Under the pieces are notes generated by a model, which was given only the letters and a program-made list of their open reading frames with translations, made no database searches and had not been told where the DNA came from. This document shows, piece by piece, positions 1-5,081 of a DNA stretch of 5,081 nucleotides. Each line of letters opens with the position of its first letter. Positions within the stretch are counted from its first letter, which is position 1. This stretch comes from JBKPHS01 sp046729975. Lineage in GTDB: Bacteria; Actinomycetota; Thermoleophilia; Solirubrobacterales; Thermoleophilaceae. Made by a program: the position numbers and the translations under genes. The stretch lies in NCBI GenBank assembly GCA_046729975.1, contig JBKPHS010000140.1, forward strand, positions 1 to 5,081, in the 5' to 3' direction.

Positions 1-129
1 GCAGCAAACCCATCACCTTCCTGGCCACCGCTGCGGCGATCCCGCTCGCAGCGCTGGCGGTCGCCGGCTGGCGGTGGCAGCGATAACAACGCGACTGGCG
101 CGACCCCAACGCCGCCCAGCCGGTCTAGC
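1..129 (+). pseudogene. Frameshifted N-terminal fragment of a secreted lipoprotein
   Basis: The frame beginning at base 3 reads SKPITFLATAAAIPLAALAV followed by AGWRWQR and a TAA stop at 84-86. This is a bacterial signal peptide: a basic residue, then a long Ala/Leu-rich hydrophobic core, then LAVAG, which should be followed by a lipobox cysteine. The codon at 69-71 is TGG (Trp). Removing one G there gives TGC and shifts to a frame reading C-GGSDNNATGATPTPPSRSS. That is exactly the Gly/Ser/Asn-rich linker expected after the lipidated cysteine. The gene therefore looks like a lipoprotein broken by a 1-nt insertion, or by a sequencing error. No mature domain follows: TerC starts at 174, and the restored frame closes at 214-216 inside it. 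The start codon lies left of the window. From memory, similar signal sequences occur on small lipoproteins of Thermoleophilia. The family of the lost mature domain cannot be told. Confidence 0.5.
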
Positions 130-158
130 AGGCGCGAAGGCGACGCTCGCGGCGTCCT

Positions 159-164
159 GAAAGG
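159..164 (+). promoter_or_regulatory. Ribosome binding site for the TerC gene
   Basis: GAAAGG lies 9 nt upstream of the ATG at 174. It is a moderate Shine-Dalgarno match and supports that start. No convincing -35/-10 promoter pair was seen in the 87 bases between the stop at 84-86 and this gene. Confidence 0.5.
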
Positions 165-173
165 CTGCGCCGC

Positions 174-1175
174 ATGGAGCTCGAGCTCAGCGTCGCCGCG
201 GCCGCCACCGTTCTGATCGGCCTCGTACTGGAGCTGCGACTGCTCGCGCCCCACCGCGACCCGACCCGCGGCGCGGCGATCGGGTGGAGCATCGGCTGGC
301 TCGCGCTGGCGGTCGTCGTTGCGGCGGGCATCGCGCTGGCGGACGGACCGGCCGGCGAATGGGCGACGGTCTACCTGATCGAGCGCTCCCTGTCGCTCGA
401 CAACGTGTTCCTGTTCACCCTCCTCCTCGCACACTTCAGCGTGCCGCGGGAGCTGCGTGAGGCGGTAATCGTCGTCGGCATCGTCGGCGCCCTCGCCCTC
501 CGCGCGGTCGCGATCGTCGCCGGAGTGGCGCTGATCGACACCGCGGAGCCGGTCGTGTACGCCTTCGGCGTCCTGCTCCTCTACGTGGCCTACAGGGCGT
601 TCCGCGGCGCGGCCGATGAGGCTGACCCGGAGGCGAACAGAGCCCTCCGAGTGCTGCGCCGGCTGATCCCCACGACCTCCGGCTTCCGCGGCACGAAGCT
701 GTTCGTCCGCGAAGACGGTCGCCTCTTGGGCACGCCGTTTCTCATTACTGCGGTCGCGATCGTCTTGGCGGACATCGCTTTCGCGGTCGACTCGATACCG
801 GCGGCGTTTGCGGTCACGCGCAACGCGGGAGTGATCTGGACCGCGAACGCGTTCGCGCTGCTAGGGCTCGGAGCGCTGCTGATCCTCGTCGACATCCTGG
901 TGCGGCGCTTCCGCTACATCGGCAAGACCATCGCGGTGATCCTCGCCTTCGTCGGACTGAAGATCCTGCTCGAGGACGTCGTGCACATCGGCGACCTGGC
1001 CGCGCTCGGCACCATCCTGGGGCTGCTCGCCGGAGGCATCGCCGCTTCGCTGGTCGCGGACCGCCGCCACCCGCCCGGCCGTGCGGAGGAGGCAGCGCGC
1101 CGGCCCCCGCGCTGCCCCCGAGAGCTAGTGCCGCCGGCGGCCCCCACGAGGCCGCGGGTTGGCGTGGGCCGTTAA
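174..1175 (+). CDS. TerC family integral membrane protein
   Basis: This 333-residue polytopic inner-membrane protein belongs to the TerC/Alx family. Members are linked to tellurite resistance, alkaline pH response and manganese homeostasis or metalation of exported proteins. Two family signatures are intact: ERSLSLDNVF (about residues 70-79, with Glu70 and Asp76) and DIAFAVDSIPA (about 200-210, with Asp200 and Asp206). These are the membrane-embedded acidic residues thought to handle metal. Hydrophobic segments run at about 8-25, 36-55, 72-88, 97-120, 125-141, 188-213, 222-243, 251-267 and 275-295. The FRYIGKTIAVILAFVGLKILLEDV stretch (247-270) matches the usual C-terminal TerC helix. The last 35 or so residues (from about 297) are Arg/Pro-rich and probably a disordered cytoplasmic tail. 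Start: ATG preceded by GAAAGG. It stands alone on this strand and converges with the zinc finger gene, sharing TTAA at the stops. The transported ion cannot be read from the sequence. Confidence 0.93.
   Translation: MELELSVAAAATVLIGLVLELRLLAPHRDPTRGAAIGWSIGWLALAVVVAAGIALADGPAGEWATVYLIERSLSLDNVFLFTLLLAHFSVPRELREAVIVVGIVGALALRAVAIVAGVALIDTAEPVVYAFGVLLLYVAYRAFRGAADEADPEANRALRVLRRLIPTTSGFRGTKLFVREDGRLLGTPFLITAVAIVLADIAFAVDSIPAAFAVTRNAGVIWTANAFALLGLGALLILVDILVRRFRYIGKTIAVILAFVGLKILLEDVVHIGDLAALGTILGLLAGGIAASLVADRRHPPGRAEEAARRPPRCPRELVPPAAPTRPRVGVGR
1088..1119 (-). terminator. GC-rich stem-loop, possible terminator of the minus-strand operon
   Basis: GGCAGCGCG (1091-1099) and CGCGCTGCC (1108-1116) form a perfect 9-bp inverted repeat around an 8-nt loop. 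After one mismatch, two more G-C pairs (1088-1089 with 1118-1119) extend it. It lies about 55 nt past the stop of the last minus-strand gene (1172), where a terminator would be expected, but inside the 3' coding part of the TerC gene. No T-tract follows on either strand. This is not unusual for actinobacterial terminators but weakens the call. A chance palindrome in GC-rich coding DNA is the alternative. Confidence 0.3.
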
Positions 1176-1486
1176 CCGCCCAAGGGCGACGGCGGGATGC
1201 GCGTTTCGCCGTGCACGTCGGGAATCAGCAGCGCGATGTCGTCCACGTAGCACCAGGACCACTCCTCGCCCGGCTCGAGCGAGCGGATGATCGGATGGCT
1301 GATGCTCCTAGCGTGCTTGCTGGCGTGGCGGTTGGGCGAGTCGTCACAGCAGCCGACCTTGCCGCACTCGAGACAGATGCGCAGATGCAGCCAGGGGTCT
1401 CCCGTGGCCAGGCAATCCTCACAGCCCGCCACCGAGTCGGGGAGCTCGGTGACGTGGACGTGATCCAGATGGGTGCAGCTGGTCAT
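1172..1486 (-). CDS. Stand-alone UBP-type zinc finger protein
   Basis: This 104-residue protein is almost entirely a zf-UBP domain, the fold that binds ubiquitin tails in eukaryotic deubiquitinases. The pattern is clear: Cys4/His6, Cys22-x2-Cys25, Cys38-Leu-Glu-Cys41-Gly, Gly45-Cys46-Cys47-Asp, His54-x3-His58, His64-Pro and then the EPGEEWSWCYVDD signature (71-83). These provide the zinc ligands and the aromatic binding groove. Short single-domain versions are common in actinobacteria. Their ligand is unknown, and nothing here indicates ubiquitin. The ATG at 1486 is chosen because AGAAGGA stands 7 nt upstream. An in-frame GTG at 1504 would add six residues (to 110) but would place that ribosome site inside the gene. 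It lies 23 nt after the hotdog gene and is probably the last gene of the operon. Its TAA overlaps the convergent TerC stop in TTAA (1172-1175). Confidence 0.88.
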   Translation of the reverse strand: MTSCTHLDHVHVTELPDSVAGCEDCLATGDPWLHLRICLECGKVGCCDDSPNRHASKHARSISHPIIRSLEPGEEWSWCYVDDIALLIPDVHGETRIPPSPLGG

Positions 1487-1493
1487 CAGCTGG

Positions 1494-1500
1494 TCCTTCT
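1494..1500 (-). promoter_or_regulatory. Ribosome binding site deciding the zinc finger gene start
   Basis: On the minus strand AGAAGGA sits 7 nt upstream of the ATG at 1486. It favours this start over the in-frame GTG at 1504. Confidence 0.6.
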
Positions 1501-1509
1501 TCACCCAGC

Positions 1510-2229
1510 CTAGAGATCGGCCGGTGGCGGTCGCGGCTCGATCAGGAGCGCGCGCGCTACCGCGAGCGTTGCGCCGTCCTGCGACAGCACGGCCGATCCA
1601 GCGTGATGCTTCCTGCCGTCGATCCCGATCGGCCAGGCGATCACCACATGCTCCTCCCCGGCGGCGATGGGCGCCTCGATCCGCGCGGTGAGCCGCGCGA
1701 GCACGCTCATTGGCAAGTCCCCCTCCATGTAGAGGGCGAAGTAGGTAGGGCAGTCGAGCACCGCCCACACGAACTCGGGGAGCACGCGTCCGTCAGCATC
1801 GGCTGCCCAGTGCGGCGGCGTCCACGGCGAGGCGACGAGCTGGCGGCCCTCGACTGCGCCCGCGAACACGCCGAACGCGTCCTCGCGCGCTCTCCCGCAG
1901 ACGAAGCAGCGGCTGAAGACGCCATCGGAGACTCCCCGGTAGCGCGTCGTCGCGGAGCGCGCCTCGGGTGGGCTCACCGGCGCGGGCACCTGGACGTCGA
2001 ACGCGGGCGCCGGACGGGCCTCGGCGATCAGCACCTCGTCGTCGAGCACGCGCACCGAACCGTCGCTCGCACGCACGACGTCAAGCGGCGTCTCGAGCGG
2101 TACGGGACGCCTCAGGCTGACCTCAGCTGCTCCTTCGAGGAAGCCCGCTACGGCACCCGAGCAGTATCCGCCGTTGCCGCTGTCAAGAGGACCGTTGAAG
2201 CGCCGCGGTATCGAGAGCGACTCGACCAC
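1510..2229 (-). CDS. Double-hotdog thioesterase-like protein
   Basis: This 239-residue soluble protein looks like two hotdog folds in tandem, the arrangement of acyl-CoA thioesterase-like proteins. The N-terminal half has RRFNGPLDSGNGGYCSGAVA (9-28), the start of a hotdog with the GGY turn, followed by a RPVPLETPLDV strand (41-51). A Pro-rich linker (about 79-90) leads to a CFVCGR motif (108-113). The second hotdog is marked by SPWTPPHW, VLPEFVWAVLDCPTYFAL (149-166) and a closing strand GSAVLSQDGATLAVARAL. The CxVCG motif recurs in PaaI-type hotdog proteins and may be structural or bind metal. No substrate can be assigned, and a non-catalytic acyl-binding role is possible. Start: GTG at 2229, the only plausible start in frame after an upstream TGA. 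Its ribosome site is weak, so translation may depend on coupling to the S58 gene 29 nt upstream. Confidence 0.72.
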   Translation of the reverse strand: MVESLSIPRRFNGPLDSGNGGYCSGAVAGFLEGAAEVSLRRPVPLETPLDVVRASDGSVRVLDDEVLIAEARPAPAFDVQVPAPVSPPEARSATTRYRGVSDGVFSRCFVCGRAREDAFGVFAGAVEGRQLVASPWTPPHWAADADGRVLPEFVWAVLDCPTYFALYMEGDLPMSVLARLTARIEAPIAAGEEHVVIAWPIGIDGRKHHAGSAVLSQDGATLAVARALLIEPRPPPADL

Positions 2230-2258
2230 GCGCCGACCATCTCATAGTCGACCACCCG

Positions 2259-3206
2259 TTATCGAGCCACCGCGTCTCGAATCGCCATCGCTGTGAGCGT
2301 CGCGGCGACCGTACCGAGAACCGTTAGCGACCATGAGGCAGCGGGGCCGGGCGGGTCGGACGGCCGGGGCCCCGAGGCGATGCAGAAGACGATGTCTCCG
2401 TCCAATGGGGTGAAGGCCGGGTCGACCGCCCGAGCGATTCCGGCGCTCGCGATTCGCGCGACGATCCCGCAGCCGCGCTTGTCGAGCGCGGCGTCGGTAC
2501 AGACGCATGCGAGCGTCGTGCTCTGACCAGGGTGGACGGCCCAGTCGGGGAGATCCGGCATGTCCTGCATCAGCTTGGCGCTCCGGAGGAGCTCCCCGCG
2601 GTCGCCGTGCGGGCCGCCCAGCACCTCGCCGTCCTCCGCAATCACATCTCCTGAGGCATTGGCAACGGCAATCGCCGCGAGCGTCTCACCGCCGGCCAGG
2701 CGCGTCGCCGCATAGCCCACTCCGCCGGGCGTCGCTCGCTCGCGCCCGAGCACCTTGCCTACAGCCGCGCCCGCACCCGCTCCGATCCGCCCACGCGACG
2801 GGACGCCACCGGCAGCCGCCTCGCAGGCGGCGTAGCCCTCTTCCGGCCCGGGTCGCCTGCCGGGCTCCCCCTCCGCGAGGTCGAACACGACTGCGGCCGG
2901 CACCAATGGGATCACGCCGACCGGCGTCGGCCGGCCGAGGCCGCGCTGCTCGAGCCAGCGCACGACGCCTTCCGCTGCCGCAAGTCCGAAGGCGCTCCCA
3001 CCGGTGAGCAACACGGCGGTCGGCCCCTCCGCATTCGCGAGTGGCGACAGCGCCTCGAGCTCGCGTGTGCCTGGACCGCCACCGCGCACCTCCACGCCGC
3101 CCCGAGTGCCGGCGGGAGGGAGGACGGCCGTGCAGCCCGTACGGGACTCGAGGTCGGTCCAGTGTCCGACCGCGAAACCCTCTGGTAGCGGGAGCGGATC
3201 GGTCAC
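2259..3206 (-). CDS. P1/DmpA family (S58) N-terminal-nucleophile hydrolase
   Basis: This protein of about 315 residues belongs to peptidase family S58 (DmpA aminopeptidases, beta-aminopeptidases, NylC). These enzymes cleave themselves to free an N-terminal Ser/Thr nucleophile and act on small amides or peptides. Landmarks in order: GFAVGHWTDLESRTGCTAVL (10-29), the family N-terminus; LLTGGSAFGL (66-75); VGVIPLVPAAVVFDLAEG (96-113); GRIGAGAGAAVGK (139-151); the conserved Asn in AVANASGDV (about 183); and the cleavage region QSTTLACVCTDA (228-239), followed by DGDIVFCIASG. Thr230 is the predicted nucleophile. The residue before it is Ser229, where NylC-type members carry Asn. The C-terminus (about 290-306) is mildly hydrophobic. 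Start: GTG at 3206 places the conserved VGHWTD near the N-terminus, as in relatives. The frame runs open to ATG 3308, but that would add 34 unconserved residues overlapping the upstream gene. Ribosome site weak. The substrate is unknown. Confidence 0.87.
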   Translation of the reverse strand: MTDPLPLPEGFAVGHWTDLESRTGCTAVLPPAGTRGGVEVRGGGPGTRELEALSPLANAEGPTAVLLTGGSAFGLAAAEGVVRWLEQRGLGRPTPVGVIPLVPAAVVFDLAEGEPGRRPGPEEGYAACEAAAGGVPSRGRIGAGAGAAVGKVLGRERATPGGVGYAATRLAGGETLAAIAVANASGDVIAEDGEVLGGPHGDRGELLRSAKLMQDMPDLPDWAVHPGQSTTLACVCTDAALDKRGCGIVARIASAGIARAVDPAFTPLDGDIVFCIASGPRPSDPPGPAASWSLTVLGTVAATLTAMAIRDAVAR

Positions 3207-3237
3207 GGTCCGGCGCGTCGGCGAGACCCGTGAGCGG

Positions 3238-3474
3238 TCAGGCGGGCGTTCCCGCCTCGACCCAGCCTTGAAAGAGGTCGACTTGCTCGTCTGGCCAGGC
3301 GCCATCACAGGGCATCGTGCCGTCGCGGAGGCGCCCCAGAATGGCGTCGCTGTTTCGCGCGACGTCGTCGTATGACCAAAGGTCGAACGCCCATTTCATC
3401 GACTCACGGTCGCCCTCCCGAAAGAGCGGCTTGATGTCCTGCTCGAAGCTGATCCCATCGTCGCTTGCGGACAA
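3238..3474 (-). CDS. Small cytochrome-c-like protein lacking the haem motif
   Basis: This 78-residue acidic protein has no signal peptide and only one cysteine (Cys56). It opens with ISFEQDIKPLFRE (8-20), continues with MKWAFDLWSYDDVARNSDAILGRLRDGTMPCDGAWP and ends EEQ-like with DEQVDLFQGWVEAGTPA (62-78). This layout follows the small cytochrome c domain of planctomycete-type and other c-type proteins (FxxDIxPLF...CxxCH...GxMP...WIxxGA). The CxxCH haem-attachment motif is absent: Asp22-Arg-Glu-Ser25-Met26 stands at its place, while Met54 of GTMP keeps the position of the axial Met. It is probably a haem-free cytoplasmic derivative of unknown function. From memory, near-identical small proteins occur in other actinobacteria and are usually labelled hypothetical. 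Start: TTG at 3474, because a full AGGAGG lies 4 nt upstream and no ATG/GTG fits. It begins 20 nt after the cysteine hydrolase and ends 31 nt before the S58 gene. Confidence 0.75.
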   Translation of the reverse strand: MSASDDGISFEQDIKPLFREGDRESMKWAFDLWSYDDVARNSDAILGRLRDGTMPCDGAWPDEQVDLFQGWVEAGTPA

Positions 3475-3478
3475 GTGA

Positions 3479-3484
3479 CCTCCT
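3479..3484 (-). promoter_or_regulatory. Strong ribosome binding site for the TTG-start gene
   Basis: A consensus AGGAGG on the minus strand ends 4 nt before the TTG at 3474, inside the 20-nt gap after the cysteine hydrolase stop. It is the strongest Shine-Dalgarno site in the window and is the main support for calling this small gene and its rare start codon. Confidence 0.75.
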
Positions 3485-3494
3485 CTCCCTGACC

Positions 3495-4529
3495 TCAGGC
3501 CGCGCGCTCGGCCACGCCCGGCCAGCTCTCGATCGGCTCGGTTGAGCGCACGACGTGCATGCCCGCGGCGGCGTAGCGCTCGAATGCGGCATTGGCCTCG
3601 TCGGTGTAGTCGACGACGCCCGGCACGACGACCGAAGACGTGCAGTCCTCGAGCAGGTAGGTGCGCTCGGCAAGCCGCTCTCCGGCGGCCTCGTCCTCCA
3701 GCAGGTCGTCGATCGTCCAAGCCATGCAGTGGCTCTTCGCCTGGCCGGCCACGGCGACGACGTCGAATGTGAGCAGCTTGTTGATCAGCTCGGTGTTCTT
3801 CTCGCCGAGGCGGTCGCCATCCGGTCCCACGGTCACCTCGGGCCCGAGCATCGAGTAGTGCTCGGTGAGCGGCTTGTCGCCCTTGACCTGGAAGTCCGGC
3901 TGGCTGTGCCGGGCGACGCCGTGGAAGAAGGCGGCTTCCTCAACGGCCGCCACGAGTGCGTGGCCGATGCCACCGAGCATGGCGTGGTACGGCCAGATCG
4001 TCAGGTCGTACTTGCCACCCTCGGCAAGCTGTCGCGCGTAGTGGGCGAGGTGGCGCTCTGCGTAGTCGACACCGATCCCGAGGGCCTCGGCGACCGCGGT
4101 GTTGACCCTCCAGCGGCCGGCCTGGACATCCTCGACCGAGACGAGGGTGTACGGAGGCGGATGGTTGCCCTGCTCGTCGACGAGCCAGATCGCGTGAAAC
4201 ACCTGCATCGCGTGGTGCGTGTCGAGGCTCGGGACGATCTGCGTGATCGTGCCGAGGTTCCGATAGACGAACTCGCACAGACGACGGTTGTCGTCGACCG
4301 CCCCGGTGCCCGAGCGGCCGGCGATGAAGAGCTCGAAGTCCGGGATGCAGAACGTGTTCTGGACGTCGACGGCAAGGAGGCAGAAGCGAAAGGCGTCTTC
4401 TGCCGCCGGCCTCAGACCATGCTGCTCGGCCCACGCCTCCGCCTCGCGGGCGCGGTCCTCGTACGGAACGCGCCAAACCTCGCCCACCCGGCTCGGCTCG
4501 AAGTGCGACGGGAGCGGCAGCTCACCCAT
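3495..4529 (-). CDS. Nicotinamidase/isochorismatase-like cysteine hydrolase
   Basis: This 344-residue cytoplasmic hydrolase has the isochorismatase-like fold and the full nicotinamidase active site. The catalytic triad is Asp55 in LLAVDVQNTFC, Lys216 in VKGDKPLTEHYS and Cys268 in AGQAKSHCMAW. Probable metal ligands are Asp103 and His105 in SLDTHHAMQVFH and His182 in IWPYHAML. The last matches WPxHC of nicotinamidases, with Ala183 in place of Cys. At 344 residues it is much longer than typical nicotinamidases (about 180-220). There is a 50-residue N-terminal extension and an insert of about 65 residues between the DTH and WPYH motifs (about 113-178). The substrate is therefore uncertain: nicotinamide is possible but not shown. 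Start: ATG at 4529 overlaps the DsbA-like stop in ATGGGTGA (4529-4522), suggesting translational coupling. An in-frame GTG at 4538 has a better ribosome site (GGAG, 7 nt upstream) and would add three residues. Confidence 0.87.
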   Translation of the reverse strand: MGELPLPSHFEPSRVGEVWRVPYEDRAREAEAWAEQHGLRPAAEDAFRFCLLAVDVQNTFCIPDFELFIAGRSGTGAVDDNRRLCEFVYRNLGTITQIVPSLDTHHAMQVFHAIWLVDEQGNHPPPYTLVSVEDVQAGRWRVNTAVAEALGIGVDYAERHLAHYARQLAEGGKYDLTIWPYHAMLGGIGHALVAAVEEAAFFHGVARHSQPDFQVKGDKPLTEHYSMLGPEVTVGPDGDRLGEKNTELINKLLTFDVVAVAGQAKSHCMAWTIDDLLEDEAAGERLAERTYLLEDCTSSVVVPGVVDYTDEANAAFERYAAAGMHVVRSTEPIESWPGVAERAA

Positions 4530-5076
4530 CGCGCCCACCCGCTCGCTCCAGCGCGACGAGCAACGTCTCGACCTCATACGAGCCGTCGTGCCTCGCGCCG
4601 TTGATGTAGAAGGTCGGCGTACCGTTCACACCGCTCCGCACGCCGCTCATGAAGTCCTCGCGGACGCGCTCGGCGTGGACGTGGTCGGCCATTTCCTTGT
4701 CGAACGGCTCGACGTCGAGCTGAAGCTTCTCTGCGTAGGCATGGAGGTCCTGATCGCGCAGGCGACTCTGATTCTCGTACAAAAGGTCGTGCATCGGCCA
4801 GAACCTGCCCTGGCTCGCCGCCGCCTCGGCGGCCTCCGCGGCCTGTTCGGCGTGGGGGTGCGAGGTCGAGATCGGGAAGTTGCGAAACACGAACCGGAGC
4901 CTCTCACCCATCCGCGCCTGCACCTCCTTGATGATCGGATACGCGGCACCGCAGTACGGACACTCGTAGTCGCCGTACTCGACGAGCGTCACGGCCGCGT
5001 CCGCCGGTCCCTGGATGTGGTCCCGGCCCTCGGTGACCGGCAGCGTGAGTACGGCCTCCCACTCGCTCGTGCTCAC
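4522..5076 (-). CDS. DsbA family thioredoxin-fold oxidoreductase
   Basis: This 184-residue protein has a thioredoxin fold with the DsbA helical insertion. The redox site is Cys39-Pro-Tyr-Cys42 in VEYGDYECPYC, and the cis-proline is Pro154 in NGTPTFYING. Between them lie FVFRNFP (62-68), a HPHAEQAAEAAEAA helix (73-86) and the FWPMHDLLYENQ segment (92-103) typical of this subfamily. It closes with GARHDGSYEVETLLVAL. There is no signal peptide or membrane anchor, so it is probably cytoplasmic, unlike classical DsbA, and may act as a disulfide isomerase/oxidoreductase in stress response. Start: GTG at 5076, which gives a length normal for the family. No in-frame stop lies between it and the window edge 5 bases away, so an earlier start cannot be excluded, and the promoter and ribosome site lie outside. 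It is the first visible gene of the minus-strand operon and overlaps the hydrolase gene by 8 nt. Confidence 0.9.
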   Translation of the reverse strand: MSTSEWEAVLTLPVTEGRDHIQGPADAAVTLVEYGDYECPYCGAAYPIIKEVQARMGERLRFVFRNFPISTSHPHAEQAAEAAEAAASQGRFWPMHDLLYENQSRLRDQDLHAYAEKLQLDVEPFDKEMADHVHAERVREDFMSGVRSGVNGTPTFYINGARHDGSYEVETLLVALERAGGRDG

Positions 5077-5081
5077 GAGGC

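Noticed and set aside
87..173. Possible manganese riboswitch (yybP-ykoY type) upstream of the TerC gene
   Set aside because: TerC genes often have one, but only 87 bases are available and I see neither the conserved loops nor a terminator or anti-Shine-Dalgarno arrangement.
1130..1141. Perfect palindrome GCCGCCGGCGGC near the end of the TerC gene
   Set aside because: It has no loop and is made only of G and C in a Pro/Ala-coding stretch; most likely chance in this composition.
1177..1188. Small inverted repeat CGCCC-AA-GGGCG just past the convergent stops
   Set aside because: The loop is too tight for more than four pairs, and it lies in zinc finger coding sequence; weaker than the 1091-1116 stem-loop.
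1487..1768. N-terminal extension of the zinc finger gene up to an ATG at 1768
   Set aside because: The extra 94 residues are Arg-rich and overlap the 3' part of the hotdog gene. A good ribosome site and the domain boundary both point to the ATG at 1486.
1603..2247. A 214-codon plus-strand open frame opposite the hotdog gene
   Set aside because: Low-complexity Arg/His-rich translation with no motif; a shadow of the hotdog gene, whose own frame shows coherent fold motifs.
3475..3720. Longer version of the cytochrome-like gene starting at an ATG at 3720
   Set aside because: The extra residues are Arg-rich, lie antiparallel in content to nothing conserved, and overlap about 225 bases of the cysteine hydrolase gene in another frame; the TTG with AGGAGG fits far better.
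3555..4604. A 349-codon open frame on the plus strand, antisense to the cysteine hydrolase
   Set aside because: Its translation has no recognisable domain and is rich in Arg/Val/Asp, as expected when a GC-rich gene is read on the other strand. The minus-strand frame carries a complete catalytic triad.

Overview
The window is a very GC-rich stretch of bacterial chromosome with tightly packed genes, non-ATG starts (GTG, TTG) and overlapping stop codons. The base composition, the protein families and a lipoprotein-type signal sequence at the left edge suggest a high-GC actinobacterium, plausibly class Thermoleophilia (Solirubrobacterales-like). That placement is inferred from general familiarity, not from a marker gene.

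Layout. Positions 1-129 (+) hold the N-terminal remnant of a secreted lipoprotein. Its signal peptide runs into a stop at 84-86 because of an apparent 1-nt frameshift exactly at the lipobox cysteine. Next comes a TerC-family membrane protein (174-1175, +). Everything to its right is on the minus strand and reads right to left as one probable six-gene operon: a DsbA-family thioredoxin-fold oxidoreductase (5076-4522), a long nicotinamidase/isochorismatase-like cysteine hydrolase (4529-3495), a 78-residue protein resembling a cytochrome-c-like domain without its haem-attachment motif (3474-3238), a P1/DmpA-type (S58) N-terminal-nucleophile hydrolase (3206-2259), a double-hotdog thioesterase-like protein (2229-1510) and a stand-alone UBP-type zinc finger protein (1486-1172). 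Gaps are 31 nt or less, and the first two genes overlap by 8 nt. The zinc finger gene and the TerC gene converge and share the palindrome TTAA, which supplies a TAA stop to each strand.

How the genes fit together. TerC and the DsbA-like protein have recognisable family-level roles in membrane metal/stress physiology and thiol redox chemistry. The four genes between the DsbA-like gene and the zinc finger gene are predicted hydrolases or small domains with unknown substrates, and nothing in the sequence ties them to a described pathway. No RNA genes, mobile elements, CRISPR arrays or phage genes were seen. The points most worth a second look are the haem-less cytochrome-like protein beside the cysteine hydrolase, the Ser-for-Asn change before the S58 nucleophile, the frameshifted lipoprotein, and a stem-loop inside the TerC gene that may end the minus-strand operon.
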